Source of the DNA: Pseudoroseomonas cervicalis
Lineage (GTDB): Bacteria; Pseudomonadota; Alphaproteobacteria; Acetobacterales; Acetobacteraceae
Reading direction: 5' to 3'
Assembly: GCF_030818485.1 (NCBI RefSeq)
Contig: NZ_JAUTAJ010000004.1
Location: forward strand, 2,335,001 to 2,399,000
Length of the DNA: 64,000 nt
Each line of letters opens with the position of its first letter. Within the stretch, counting starts at the first letter, position 1. Both the position numbers and the translations under genes were made by a program. The notes beneath the pieces were generated by a model that was not told the origin of the DNA, did no database searches, and saw only the letters and a program-made list of their open reading frames with translations. Positions 1 through 7,727 of this stretch are shown one piece after another.

Positions 1-61
1 GCGCCGGGCGCAGCAGCAGCGCCTCGGGCAGCGGCGGGTCCGGTTGATCCGGCGCGGCCAT
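1..61 (-). CDS. possible N-terminus of an unidentified protein (runs off the window)
   Basis: An ATG-started frame on the minus strand reads MAAPDQPDPPLPEALLLRPA and leaves the window after about 20 codons without a stop. It lies downstream of, and in the same direction as, the histidine kinase, so it could be the next gene. No good ribosome binding site precedes it and the upstream DNA is a GC-rich 15-bp repeat. Too little is present to assign a family, and the frame may not be real. Confidence 0.3.
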   Translation of the reverse strand, partial: MAAPDQPDPPLPEALLLRPA

Positions 62-95
62 GCCTGGCGCGGCCTGGCGTGGCGCGGCCTGGCGC
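51..95. repeat. 15-bp GC-rich tandem repeat, three units
   Basis: Three consecutive 15-bp units begin with GGCGCGGCC at 51, 66 and 81, followed by a degenerate copy near 108. The array sits between the end of the histidine kinase and the possible next gene on the minus strand. It is probably a slippage product of GC-rich DNA. Confidence 0.5.
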
Positions 96-174
96 GGCGC
101 CGGGCGGCGCGGCCTGTCCGGCCCGGGCGGCGCGGCCCCGGCAGCGGCCGGGGGAGACGCGCCGGCCATGCGGC

Positions 175-2751
175 TCAGCCGGGCTCGGGCAGGGCGGCCT
201 GGCGCAGCGCCGCCTCCAGCTCGCGCAGCCCATAGGGCTTGATGAGGAATTGCGCGCCCGGGAGCATGTCCGGCGTGTCCAGCCCGCCATAGCCGGAGGC
301 GAAGATGATGCGCAGCCCCGGCCAGCGGGCGCGCGCCTGCTGCGCCAGCACCGAGCCGGAAATGCCGGGCAGGCCGATATCGGTGAAGAGCAGGTCGAAC
401 CGCTCCTTCTCCAGCGCCAGCAGGGCGCCGCGCGCGTCGCGCGCCGTCACCACCTGGCAGCCGAGATGGGCCAGCAGGTCCTCGCTGTCCATCAGGATCA
501 GCGGGTCGTCCTCGACCAGCAGCACGCGCAGGCCGCGGCCGGCGGGGGGCATGGCCGGGCTGGCGGTGGGCAGGTGCGGCACGGCGGCGGCGGCCAGCGC
601 CTGGCGCCGGTCATGCAGCGCCTGGCGCACCTTGCGCGCCAGATCCTCGCGCCGGTAGGGCTTGGAGAGCAGGTTGACGCCGGGATCCAGCCGCCCGCCA
701 TGCACGATGGCGTTCTCGGTGTAGCCGGAGGTGAACAGCACCGCGGCATGCGGCTGCATGGTCTGCACCTGGCGCGCCAGCTCCGGCGCGCGCACGGGCC
801 CCGGCATCACCACATCGGTGAACAGCAGGTCGATGGAGACGCCGCTGCGCAGCAGGGTCAGCGCGCTCTGCCCGTCCGAGCAGCGCAGCACGGTGTAGCC
901 GAGATCCTGCAGCAGCTCGACCACCGTCGCCTGCACCACCGGATCATCCTCGACCACCAGCACGGTCTCGCGCCCGCCCTCGACCGGCAGGCCGGCGAGC
1001 GGCGCCACCACCGTCTCCGCCTCATGGCTGCGCGGCAGGTAGATGCGCACCGTGGTGCCCTGCCCGGCCTCGGAATAGATCTTGATGTGGCCATGGCTCT
1101 GCTTGACGAAGCCATAGACCATGGAGAGGCCGAGCCCGGTGCCGCGGCCCTCGCGCTTGGTGGTGAAGAAGGGCTCGAACACCTTGTCGAGCAGCTCGGG
1201 CGGGATGCCGCAGCCGGTGTCGGAGACCGCCAGCATGACATACTGGCCCGGCCTCACCTCGTCATGCTGCAGGGCGTAGTAATCGTCCAGCATGGCGTTG
1301 CCGGCCTCGATGGTCAGGCGGCCGCCGCCCTCCATCGCGTCGCGGGCGTTCACCGCCAGGTTGAGCAGCGCGTTCTGCACCTGGTCCGGATCGGCCAGGG
1401 TGTTCCACAGCCCGCCGGCGATCACCGTCTCCAGCTCGATCGCCTCGCCGAGCGCCCGGCGCAGCAGGTCGTCCATCTCGCGCACCAGCCGGCCGAGATT
1501 GACCGGGCGCGGCTCCAGCGGCTGGCGCCGGGCGAAGGCGAGCAGCTGGGCGGCGAGCTTGGCGCCGCGCTCCACCGCGCCCAGCGCCGTCTCGATGCGC
1601 CGCGCATCGTCGGGCGCGCGCTCGGCCTGCTGCAGCATCTGCAGGTTGCCGGAGAGGATCTGCAGCAGGTTGTTGAAGTCATGCGCGACGCCGCCGGTGA
1701 GCTGGCCGATCGCCTCCATCTTCTGGCTCTGGCGCAGCGCCGCCTCGGTGCGGCGGCGCTCGGCCTCGCTCTCCTCCAGCGCGCGGGTGCGCACCCGCAC
1801 CATCTCCTCGAGCTGGTCCTTGTAGCGCTCCAGCTCGTCGGCGACGCGCTTCTGCTCGGTGACGTCGTAGCCGAGGACGAAGATGCCGGAGACGCGGCCC
1901 TCCGGCTCCAGGATCGGCTGGTAGACGAAGTCGAGGAACGCCTCGCGCGTGGCCAGGCCAGCGCCGCGCTGCGGCAGCGCCTGCGGGTCGTGCAGCCAGG
2001 CGCGCATGGCACGGCCGTTGAAGGCGCGGCCGGAGGCGAAGACCTCGTCCAGGATGCCGAAGAAGGGCTGGCCCTCCAGCTCCGGCAAGGCCTCGCGCAC
2101 CGGCTTGCCGAGGATCGAATCGCGGCCCACCAGCGCCAGGTAGGAGGCGTTGGCGATCTCGAAGACATGCTGCGGGCCGTGCAGATAGGCGGCGAAGGCC
2201 GGCGCCTGCTCGACCAGGCGGCGCAGCTGGGTGCGCTCCGCATCCAGCGCCAGATTGACCTGCTGCACCGCCTGGGCGCGGCGGAACACCGAATGCTCGA
2301 GCCCGGGGCCGCCCGGCCCGGCCTCGCCGGCGCGCAGGCGCAGCGCCTGCAGCTCGGTCACGTCGTCGGTCTGCTGCAGGATGAAGGCGACCTCGCCATC
2401 GGCGCCGAGCAGCGGGGTGTGCGTCGCGCTCCAGAAGCGGTCCTCGAAATCGGGGCCGCGCGGGATGGCGTAGCGGATCAGCGCGATGGTGTGCGGGGCG
2501 CGGGTCTCGACCACCGTCTCCAGCGACTGGCGCAGCTGCCGCGTGCCCTCGCCGCCCGGATCGTGCGGGCCGCCGGGGAAGGCGTCGAACACGTTGCGGC
2601 CGAGGATATCGGCCGCGGCCCGGCCAGTGACGCGCAGATAGGCGTCATTCGCCCAGACCAGCGTGAAGCGTGCATCCATCACCACGTAGGGATGCGGCGC
2701 GGCACGCAGCAATTGCTGGAAATCGGGCAGGTGGGCCAAGGCTGGCGGCAA
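175..2751 (-). CDS. hybrid PAS sensor histidine kinase with two C-terminal receiver domains
   Basis: Predicted 858-aa soluble sensor kinase. Visible in order: PAS domain 1 (about 10-135), PAS/PAC domain 2 (175-305), a short coiled linker (305-345), a HisKA domain with the phosphoacceptor in GGVAHDFNN (His357), an HATPase_c domain with N, G1 (DTGCGIP, 511-517) and G2 (GTGLGLS) boxes, then two REC domains (about 597-712 and 741-850) with acceptor Asp646 and Asp791. No membrane segment is seen, so it probably senses a cytoplasmic signal through PAS. Two receivers and no output domain suggest an internal phosphorelay or phosphate sink. The frame stays open into the cupin gene, so the start is uncertain. 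I chose TTG because GGAG lies 7 nt upstream and it leaves a normal short lead-in to PAS 1. No cognate DNA-binding regulator is adjacent. Confidence 0.9.
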   Translation of the reverse strand: MPPALAHLPDFQQLLRAAPHPYVVMDARFTLVWANDAYLRVTGRAAADILGRNVFDAFPGGPHDPGGEGTRQLRQSLETVVETRAPHTIALIRYAIPRGPDFEDRFWSATHTPLLGADGEVAFILQQTDDVTELQALRLRAGEAGPGGPGLEHSVFRRAQAVQQVNLALDAERTQLRRLVEQAPAFAAYLHGPQHVFEIANASYLALVGRDSILGKPVREALPELEGQPFFGILDEVFASGRAFNGRAMRAWLHDPQALPQRGAGLATREAFLDFVYQPILEPEGRVSGIFVLGYDVTEQKRVADELERYKDQLEEMVRVRTRALEESEAERRRTEAALRQSQKMEAIGQLTGGVAHDFNNLLQILSGNLQMLQQAERAPDDARRIETALGAVERGAKLAAQLLAFARRQPLEPRPVNLGRLVREMDDLLRRALGEAIELETVIAGGLWNTLADPDQVQNALLNLAVNARDAMEGGGRLTIEAGNAMLDDYYALQHDEVRPGQYVMLAVSDTGCGIPPELLDKVFEPFFTTKREGRGTGLGLSMVYGFVKQSHGHIKIYSEAGQGTTVRIYLPRSHEAETVVAPLAGLPVEGGRETVLVVEDDPVVQATVVELLQDLGYTVLRCSDGQSALTLLRSGVSIDLLFTDVVMPGPVRAPELARQVQTMQPHAAVLFTSGYTENAIVHGGRLDPGVNLLSKPYRREDLARKVRQALHDRRQALAAAAVPHLPTASPAMPPAGRGLRVLLVEDDPLILMDSEDLLAHLGCQVVTARDARGALLALEKERFDLLFTDIGLPGISGSVLAQQARARWPGLRIIFASGYGGLDTPDMLPGAQFLIKPYGLRELEAALRQAALPEPG

Positions 2752-2963
2752 AATCTCACTCCAGGGGCCGGCGGTGGATCCGGGCCCGATGCCCTTGCCC
2801 CGCCCACCTCCTGCCGCATCCGCGCGGGAAAGGAAAGCCCCGCGCGCGGGCACCGCTGCGGATGCGCGGCCGGATTGGCGGAGGGGAACCAGGGAAGCGA
2901 ATTGCGGCGCCAGCGCTGCCGCCGCGGGCAAGCCATGGCGCCGGGATCCCCGGCGCCGGGGCC

Positions 2964-3305
2964 TCAGCCGGGCATGCCCTTCAGCTCGACCTCGACAAAG
3001 CTGAAGGCGGTGTCGGAGCTGTTCACCACGTTGTGCTCCACCCCCGCCTGGCGGTGATAGGACTGGCCAGCCTTCAGCGTGGCCGCGGCGGTCTCGCCGC
3101 CCGGCAGTTCCAGCGTCATGCTGCCATCGGTCAGCGGCACCACCACATAGGCCCAGCCATGCCGATGCCAGCCGGTCTCCGAGCCGGGCGGGAAATCCCA
3201 GCGCGTGGCGCGCAGCTCCGGCGTGTCGAGCTGCAGCGTGGCGGTGGCCGGCGGGCGGCAGCGCAGCGGCTCGGGGCCCGGCTTCTGGAACGCGTCGGAC
3301 ATCAT
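2964..3305 (-). CDS. small cupin-domain protein
   Basis: A 113-aa single-domain cupin. The conserved beta-barrel motifs are visible: a first motif around [18 protein letters not shown] and a second around [16 protein letters not shown], which supply His residues for a metal site. The start overlaps the stop of the upstream cysteine-rich gene (ATGA), which implies translational coupling. A second ATG follows immediately, and either could be used. The substrate cannot be told from sequence, since single-domain cupins include dioxygenases, isomerases and ligand-binding regulators. Confidence 0.85.
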   Translation of the reverse strand: MMSDAFQKPGPEPLRCRPPATATLQLDTPELRATRWDFPPGSETGWHRHGWAYVVVPLTDGSMTLELPGGETAAATLKAGQSYHRQAGVEHNVVNSSDTAFSFVEVELKGMPG

Positions 3306-3772
3306 CTCTCCTCTCCCGGTGGCGCCGCCGGCCATTCGCCCGGCCAGTCGGCGATGTGGTCCTCAAGGTCGCGCGCCGCGCGCTCGGGGATGGCGCGGCC
3401 GCGCACCGAGGCGCCGGCGCGGTGCACGCTCTCCGGATCGCCGGAGCGCAGCGGATGCCATTCGGGCAGGTCCTTGCCCTCGGCCACCAGGCGATAGGCG
3501 CAGGAGGGCGGCAGCCAGTCGATGCGGGCCAGGCGCTTCGGCGTCAGCTTGACGCAATCGGGCACATGGTCGCGGCGGTTCGGGTAGTCGCGGCAGCGGC
3601 AGCTATGGATGTCGAGCAGCCGGCAGGCGACCTCGGTATGGGCCAGTTCCTCGGTGTCCTCGTCGCGCAGCTTGTGCAGGCAGCAGCGGCCGCAGCCATC
3701 GCAGAGGCTTTCCCATTCGGCGCGGCTCATCGCCGCCAGGGTCTTGGTCTTCCAGAAGGGCAGTTCGGCCAT
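3302..3772 (-). CDS. YcgN/YkgJ family cysteine cluster protein
   Basis: A 156-aa protein of the UPF0260 (YcgN) family. It carries the cluster CDGCGRCC (Cys24, 27, 30, 31) and further cysteines near residues 50-72 ([10 protein letters not shown]), the arrangement taken to bind zinc or an Fe-S cluster. The length matches the family. It is the first gene of a short leftward pair with the cupin, sharing ATGA, and is transcribed away from mmcB with 62 bp between the starts. The biochemical function of the family is unknown to me. Confidence 0.9.
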   Translation of the reverse strand: MAELPFWKTKTLAAMSRAEWESLCDGCGRCCLHKLRDEDTEELAHTEVACRLLDIHSCRCRDYPNRRDHVPDCVKLTPKRLARIDWLPPSCAYRLVAEGKDLPEWHPLRSGDPESVHRAGASVRGRAIPERAARDLEDHIADWPGEWPAAPPGEER

Positions 3773-3834
3773 CCTCCCATCCTAGGCCCGCCGCGCTTGA
3801 CGCGGGAGGGAACGGAGAGCGAACATAGGGCCCC

Positions 3835-4320
3835 ATGTCCCTTCTCACCCCCCTCCCCCTCACCCCGCCCGAGCGCACGCTGCGGGTCTGCCGGGCCGCT
3901 TCGCGGCTGTGCGGCCGGCTCGGCTGGGCGCCGGTGCTGGAGGTGCCGCTGCCGACCGGACGCCGGCTCGACATCCTGGCGCTGCAGCCGGATGGCGATT
4001 TCACCGCGATCGAGGTGAAGAGCTGCGCCCGCGACTTCCAGACCGACGCCAAATGGCACGAATACCGCGACTGGTGCGACCGGCTGTATTTCGCCGTCGA
4101 TCTCGACTTCCCGCAGGCGCTGCTGCCGGAGGATGCCGGGCTGATCGTCTGCGATGATGGCGAGGCCGCCATCCTGCGCCCGCCCGCCGAGCACCGGCTG
4201 GCGGCGGCGCGCCGCAAATCCCTGCTGCTGCGCTATGCAAGGCTGGCGGCCGGGCGGCTGCAGGGGATGCTGGACCCGGCGGGGGCGGCCGAGCTGCGCG
4301 CCTCGCTCAAGGTCGAGTAG
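3835..4320 (+). CDS. mmcB: MmcB family DNA repair protein
   Basis: A 161-aa protein resembling alphaproteobacterial MmcB (formerly DUF1052), named for mitomycin C sensitivity in Caulobacter. A PD-(D/E)xK nuclease-like core is visible: Asp46 in RRLDILAL, then Glu60 and Lys62 in FTAIEVKSC, followed by the conserved DFQTDAKWHEYRDWCDRLYFAV block. Known members are SOS-controlled in some species, but I see no clear LexA box in the 62-bp upstream gap. It stands alone and points towards a leftward DUF952 gene 12 bp beyond its stop. Confidence 0.85.
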   Translation: MSLLTPLPLTPPERTLRVCRAASRLCGRLGWAPVLEVPLPTGRRLDILALQPDGDFTAIEVKSCARDFQTDAKWHEYRDWCDRLYFAVDLDFPQALLPEDAGLIVCDDGEAAILRPPAEHRLAAARRKSLLLRYARLAAGRLQGMLDPAGAAELRASLKVE

Positions 4321-4332
4321 CGGCCGCGCCCC

Positions 4333-4689
4333 TCAGGGAATCTCGGGCGGGAAGAGATGCGTGCCGTCCGGCCGCAGCGGCAGCGGCATCGCCCAGGCCA
4401 CGGCGGTGAGCGGCAGCGGCCCGTAGAGATGCGGGAACAGGCCGGGGCGGGAGCCGCCAGCCGAGCCCTCCCAGCGCAGGGTCACACCGAGATCCGCAGC
4501 CCGCGCCGCCACCAGCCAGAGATCGGGCTGGCCGGCGCGGTGCTTGCGCGCGCTCTCGCGCAGCTGGGCCGCGGTCGAGAAATGCAGATAGCCGTCCCGC
4601 GCATCCTCGGCGCTGCCGCGATAGGCGCCGGCGGCGCGGGCCTCCTGCCAATCGGCGTCGCGGACCATGGTGTAGATGATGGGCTCCAT
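4333..4689 (-). CDS. DUF952 domain-containing protein
   Basis: A 118-aa protein with the DUF952 pattern: a start like IIYTMVRDADWQEARAAG, the DGYLHFSTAAQLRESA block with its conserved His, and the closing HLYGPLPLTAVAWA. The fold is related to ADP-ribosyl-transferring or RNA 2'-phosphotransferase-like proteins, but no activity is known to me. I chose the internal ATG because the upstream extension is compositionally junk and the family begins exactly here. It ends 12 bp from the convergent mmcB stop. Confidence 0.85.
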   Translation of the reverse strand: MEPIIYTMVRDADWQEARAAGAYRGSAEDARDGYLHFSTAAQLRESARKHRAGQPDLWLVAARAADLGVTLRWEGSAGGSRPGLFPHLYGPLPLTAVAWAMPLPLRPDGTHLFPPEIP

Positions 4690-4789
4690 GGCGCCGGTGT
4701 AGCGGAGGCCGCCCCCCGGGCGAAGTCCTTCTTCCGGTTTGCGACGCCCGGGTGGAGGAGCCCAGAGCCGGTAACCCCTTCGGTTGCGC

Positions 4790-5248
4790 TCAGCGCGCGG
4801 CGGGGCCGGCGCGGTAGAAGAGCAGCGTGCCGATCTCCGCCACCGGCACCAGACCGCCGGCCCAGGCGGGCAGTTCCTCCACCCCATGCGCATGGGTGGC
4901 GCCGCCGGTCGGGTCCGGCAGGGCGCCGGAGGCGGCGCGCGCGGCGATGCGGCGGCAGATCGCCATGGCCGGGTCGCCCGGCGGGATGGAGAGCATCAGC
5001 GCGTGGCGCAGATGGTGGCGATTCCAGCAGGAGAACTGGAAGGGCGCGCGGCAGATCGCCGAGAGGCCCCTGCCCCATTGCGTCATCGCCCCGCTCTCGG
5101 CCAGGCGGACGCGGTTCATGATGGTGGCGGCCAGTGCCTCGATGCCACGCACCGGGCGGGTGCCGGCCTCGGCCCAGAGGGTCATGGCCAGCACCTCCTG
5201 CGGCGACAGGACGGTGCGGGCAAAGGGAGCGGTCATGGCGGTGCTCAT
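4790..5248 (-). CDS. SleB-type cell wall hydrolase (putative phage endolysin)
   Basis: A 152-aa protein with the cell-wall hydrolase SleB domain: LSPQEVLAMTLWAEAGT gives the conserved catalytic Glu (Glu27), followed by EALAATIMNRV and the QFSCWN block. SleB-type enzymes cleave peptidoglycan glycan strands. There is no signal peptide, as expected for an endolysin needing a holin or other membrane help. It is the last leftward gene of the phage-like cluster, so host-cell lysis is the likely role. An 11-bp G/C homopolymer lies just upstream of its start. It is also downstream of the terminator at the end of the large terminase gene, so it may have separate expression. Confidence 0.85.
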   Translation of the reverse strand: MSTAMTAPFARTVLSPQEVLAMTLWAEAGTRPVRGIEALAATIMNRVRLAESGAMTQWGRGLSAICRAPFQFSCWNRHHLRHALMLSIPPGDPAMAICRRIAARAASGALPDPTGGATHAHGVEELPAWAGGLVPVAEIGTLLFYRAGPAAR

Positions 5249-5264
5249 CGCGGTTCGTCTCGTC

Positions 5265-5275
5265 GGGGGGGGGGG
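5265..5275. repeat. 11-bp homopolymer (G on plus strand) in the leader of the endolysin gene
   Basis: Eleven consecutive G residues (C on the coding strand) lie 17-27 bp upstream of the endolysin start codon. Tracts of this length slip during replication and, placed between promoter and start, can alter expression. Confidence 0.8.
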
Positions 5276-5347
5276 ATGGGATGGCAGCCGGGCGCCACCC
5301 CGGCGGGGCGCGGGGCGGCGGGTCAGCGAGGCCGGGTCAGGCGCGGC

Positions 5348-5707
5348 TCAGAGCCGGTCCTCGCCGCGCCAGCCGCGCTGCTGCTGCGCCGATTGCACGG
5401 CGGCGGCGGCGGTGGCGGCACGCGTCGCGGCATCGAGCTTCTCCTCGATGCGCAGCAGCTGCCGGCTGAGCCGCTGGTCGACATCGCGGATCAGCGACAG
5501 CGGGACGTAGGTGCGGGCCACTTCCAGCTTGAAGGCGGCCAGCTCGTCGCGGGTGCGGGCCAGGGCGTCGCCATCGCAGCCGGGCTCGGGCGGCCGTTCC
5601 GGCGGCAGCTGCCGGCGCAGCGCGTGCAGCATCCAGGCGAGGATGGCGAGCATCGGGGCCTGCGCCGCCGTGGCCAGGGTCTGCGGCTCCAGATCGAGCG
5701 GATTCAT
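5348..5707 (-). CDS. small membrane-anchored phage protein, possible lysis accessory
   Basis: A 119-aa protein not recognised as a named family. It has one hydrophobic stretch near residues 14-30 (APMLAILAWMLHALRR), a proline-rich link, then a charged helical region of about 70 residues ending in Gln/Arg-rich sequence. This one-TM-plus-coil layout, just upstream of the endolysin and downstream of the terminase, resembles holin or inner-membrane spanin-like lysis proteins, but that is inference from position and topology. The start ATG follows a GAGGAGGGCC stretch. It lies beyond the terminase terminator. Confidence 0.6.
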   Translation of the reverse strand: MNPLDLEPQTLATAAQAPMLAILAWMLHALRRQLPPERPPEPGCDGDALARTRDELAAFKLEVARTYVPLSLIRDVDQRLSRQLLRIEEKLDAATRAATAAAAVQSAQQQRGWRGEDRL

Positions 5708-5813
5708 CGGCCCTCCTCGGGCTGGGGGATGGCCCGGCCAGGGCGCCTGCGCGGCGCCGGCCGGACCGGCGGATCGGGGGGTGCGGGGGGCGGCCGGGCC
5801 AGGGCGCGGCCAC

Positions 5814-5848
5814 AAAAAAACGGCCGCCCTCGGGGGAGAGGGCGGCCG
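5814..5848 (-). terminator. intrinsic terminator downstream of the large terminase gene
   Basis: On the minus strand an 11-bp perfect stem (CGGCCGCCCTC / GAGGGCGGCCG, loop 6 nt) is followed directly by seven T residues. This is a strong rho-independent terminator for transcription coming from the terminase gene. It separates the virion genes from the two lysis-type genes. Confidence 0.9.
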
Positions 5849-5862
5849 TTCGGGGAGGTCTT

Positions 5863-5896
5863 GGGCGCAATTCGCCCGGGGACGTCCCTGTTCTAC
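5863..5896. other. duplicated 34-bp element next to a terminator (copy A)
   Basis: It contains GGGCGCAATTCGCCCGG followed by GACG, then a CT-T-TAC stretch. The same core recurs at 16730-16764, again close to a strong hairpin terminator on the same side. The GGGCG/CGCCC arms can form a 5-bp stem. Read in the direction of phage transcription, the element comes first and the terminator follows 14 nt later. Function unknown; an RNA signal acting on the terminator is one possibility. Confidence 0.6.
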
Positions 5897-5962
5897 CAGG
5901 GGCCCGCCGGGCGATGCAAACAAAAAGAGAACATCGCCGCCGCGCCAGGCCGGCGGCGAGGC

Positions 5963-7405
5963 TCAGGGGGCACCGCGCCAGCCCGGCGGGCGGGTGGGCG
6001 GTGGCGCGCCGGGCAGCCGCACCGGCTCGGCCGCCAGGCAGCCGGCCAGCGCGTCCAGCGCGTCGTCGCGGGTGCCGGCGGTGTCGGGTTTCCACTCCGC
6101 CATCTCCACCGGGAAGGGGGTGCGGAAGACCTGCTCCTGCGCATGCAGCCGGCGCGCCGCCAGCAGCGGATCCAAGGCCGTCAGGATGCGCTGCTGCTTC
6201 GGCGTGCGGCTGTGCTGCTCGACCACCGCGCAGGGCGCGCCGGCGCGCGCCATCTCCCGCCGCAGCAAAGCCGGCAGGAAGCGGCCGATGCCATTGGTCT
6301 CGACGCGCAGAACGGGCAGCCAGAATTCCCGCGCCAGCGCCGCCACCTGGCGGCATTGCTGCGTCGCCGGGTCGTCGGCCAGATCGGGGTCATGCGTCAG
6401 GTAGTGCAGCCGGTGCAGGTAGTGGTTGCCCTCGCCATCGGCATAGGCGATGGCCAGCACGCTGCCATCGCCGCGGCCCGGCCGGCCATAGGCCGGGTCC
6501 CAATAGCCGCCGCCCGAGACCATGCGCCGCCCCATCAGGCCGAGCACCGGGCGGCCATGCGCCTCGCGATAGTCGAGCTCGTCGCGGTAGCGGATCAGCA
6601 GCCCGGGATTGAGCCGCGCCGCCGCCCCCGCCACCGGGCGCAGCAGCATCTGGCGCGAGAACTGGATCGGCCCGACCCGCTCGCGCAGCCGCGCCACATC
6701 CTCGGCCGGAAAGCGCTGCGGCCAGGCGCTGCGGCCGGCGGCGTTGAGCAGCGGCACCACCAGGCGGCGATAGCCGGCGAGCGTCGGCTCCCCCTCCTCC
6801 GGCGTGCGGTACAGGCTCTCCGCGCAATGCGGCGTGCCGACATAGAGCAGCGTGCCGCCGGGGGTCAGGATGAACTCGGTCTCCGCCAGGCGCTCGCGCA
6901 GCTCGGTGCGCTTGCCGGCGGTGTCGCAATTGCCCGCCACCTCGACATCGTCGCAGATGATGACATCGGCGCGCGCGCCGGTGATGTTGCCGGCCAGGCC
7001 CGCGGCCAGCATCGACGGGTCGCGCAGCGCGCCGGCGCGGCGCACGGTGAAGCGGTCCACCGCCCAGGCCTCCGGCACCTCGGGCAGGATGGCGCGGCAG
7101 AGCGGATGGCGCTCGACGATGCGGCGCACCGTGCCGACCATCTTGGTGGCCAGCAGATGGTCCGCCGCCAGCACCAGGATGCGCGTCTCCGGCCAGCGGC
7201 TGAGCAGCCAGGCGCAATACAGCCCGACCAGCGTCGACTTGCCGCAGCCGCGGAAGGCCATCAGCAGCAGGCGGGTGTCGCCGCCCGCCCGGCGCGCCTC
7301 CAGCCAGCGCAGGATGCGGCGATGGACGGGCGGGGTGGAGAGCCCCGCCGCGTCGTTCCAGATCCAGACGAATTCGTTCAGATCAGCCGGAGTCTCCATC
7401 GGCAT
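5963..7405 (-). CDS. phage large terminase subunit (T7/podovirus-like)
   Basis: A 480-aa DNA-packaging motor. The N-terminal ATPase shows Walker A FRGCGKSTL (about 51-59), Walker B ADVIICDDVEV (147-153 core) and the coupling segment GTLLYVGTPH. The C-terminal nuclease part has WDPAYG with an acidic residue and a late DDALDALAG motif. The length is close to short-tailed-phage large terminases. The start MPMETPADLNEF overlaps the upstream 114-aa gene, and a GGGGAGG sequence about 12 nt upstream favours the first of two nearby ATGs. It ends about 65 bp before the repeated element and terminator. All motifs appear intact. Confidence 0.88.
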   Translation of the reverse strand: MPMETPADLNEFVWIWNDAAGLSTPPVHRRILRWLEARRAGGDTRLLLMAFRGCGKSTLVGLYCAWLLSRWPETRILVLAADHLLATKMVGTVRRIVERHPLCRAILPEVPEAWAVDRFTVRRAGALRDPSMLAAGLAGNITGARADVIICDDVEVAGNCDTAGKRTELRERLAETEFILTPGGTLLYVGTPHCAESLYRTPEEGEPTLAGYRRLVVPLLNAAGRSAWPQRFPAEDVARLRERVGPIQFSRQMLLRPVAGAAARLNPGLLIRYRDELDYREAHGRPVLGLMGRRMVSGGGYWDPAYGRPGRGDGSVLAIAYADGEGNHYLHRLHYLTHDPDLADDPATQQCRQVAALAREFWLPVLRVETNGIGRFLPALLRREMARAGAPCAVVEQHSRTPKQQRILTALDPLLAARRLHAQEQVFRTPFPVEMAEWKPDTAGTRDDALDALAGCLAAEPVRLPGAPPPTRPPGWRGAP

Positions 7406-7727
7406 CGGAGTCGCTGTCCTCCCCTTCCTGTTCCGCCGCCCGGCGCAGCGCGCCGCGCGCCTCGCGCAGCAGGGCATCGGCCTGGGCCATGCCCTGCTCC
7501 TCCTCCGCGCCGCCGCCCTGGGCGCGGGCCAGCTTCAGCAGCTGCTCCAGATGCGCCAGCGCCGATTTCGCCGCGGCGTGGTGCGCGGCGAAGGCCTTGG
7601 CGTCGTCATGCGTGCCCGGGGCCGGGCCCTGGGCCACGAAGCTGCGGTAATCCTCCGCCACCTTCAGCATCGCCGCCGCCAGCTCCTCCCGCGCCGCCTC
7701 GGGCAGCGTCTCGGGCGCGCGCCTCAT
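7383..7727 (-). CDS. small helical phage protein, candidate small terminase subunit
   Basis: A 114-aa, almost entirely helical protein with a strongly acidic C-terminus (EGEDSDSDADGDSG). It is not recognised by motif. It overlaps the tailspike stop (ATGA) and its own end overlaps the large terminase start, which is where a small terminase usually lies. Short length and helicity fit T7 gp18-like small terminases, but this rests on position, not on sequence similarity. Confidence 0.65.
   Translation of the reverse strand: MRRAPETLPEAAREELAAAMLKVAEDYRSFVAQGPAPGTHDDAKAFAAHHAAAKSALAHLEQLLKLARAQGGGAEEEQGMAQADALLREARGALRRAAEQEGEDSDSDADGDSG

Noticed and set aside
79..3057. A 990-codon plus-strand open frame opposite the histidine kinase
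   Set aside because: The kinase, PAS and receiver motifs on the other strand are unmistakable; this frame has no recognisable domain.
2752..3366. N-terminal extension of the histidine kinase through the cupin gene
   Set aside because: The extension is unlike any domain, and the cupin gene in another frame is coupled to its upstream gene. A TTG with GGAG 7 nt upstream gives a better start.
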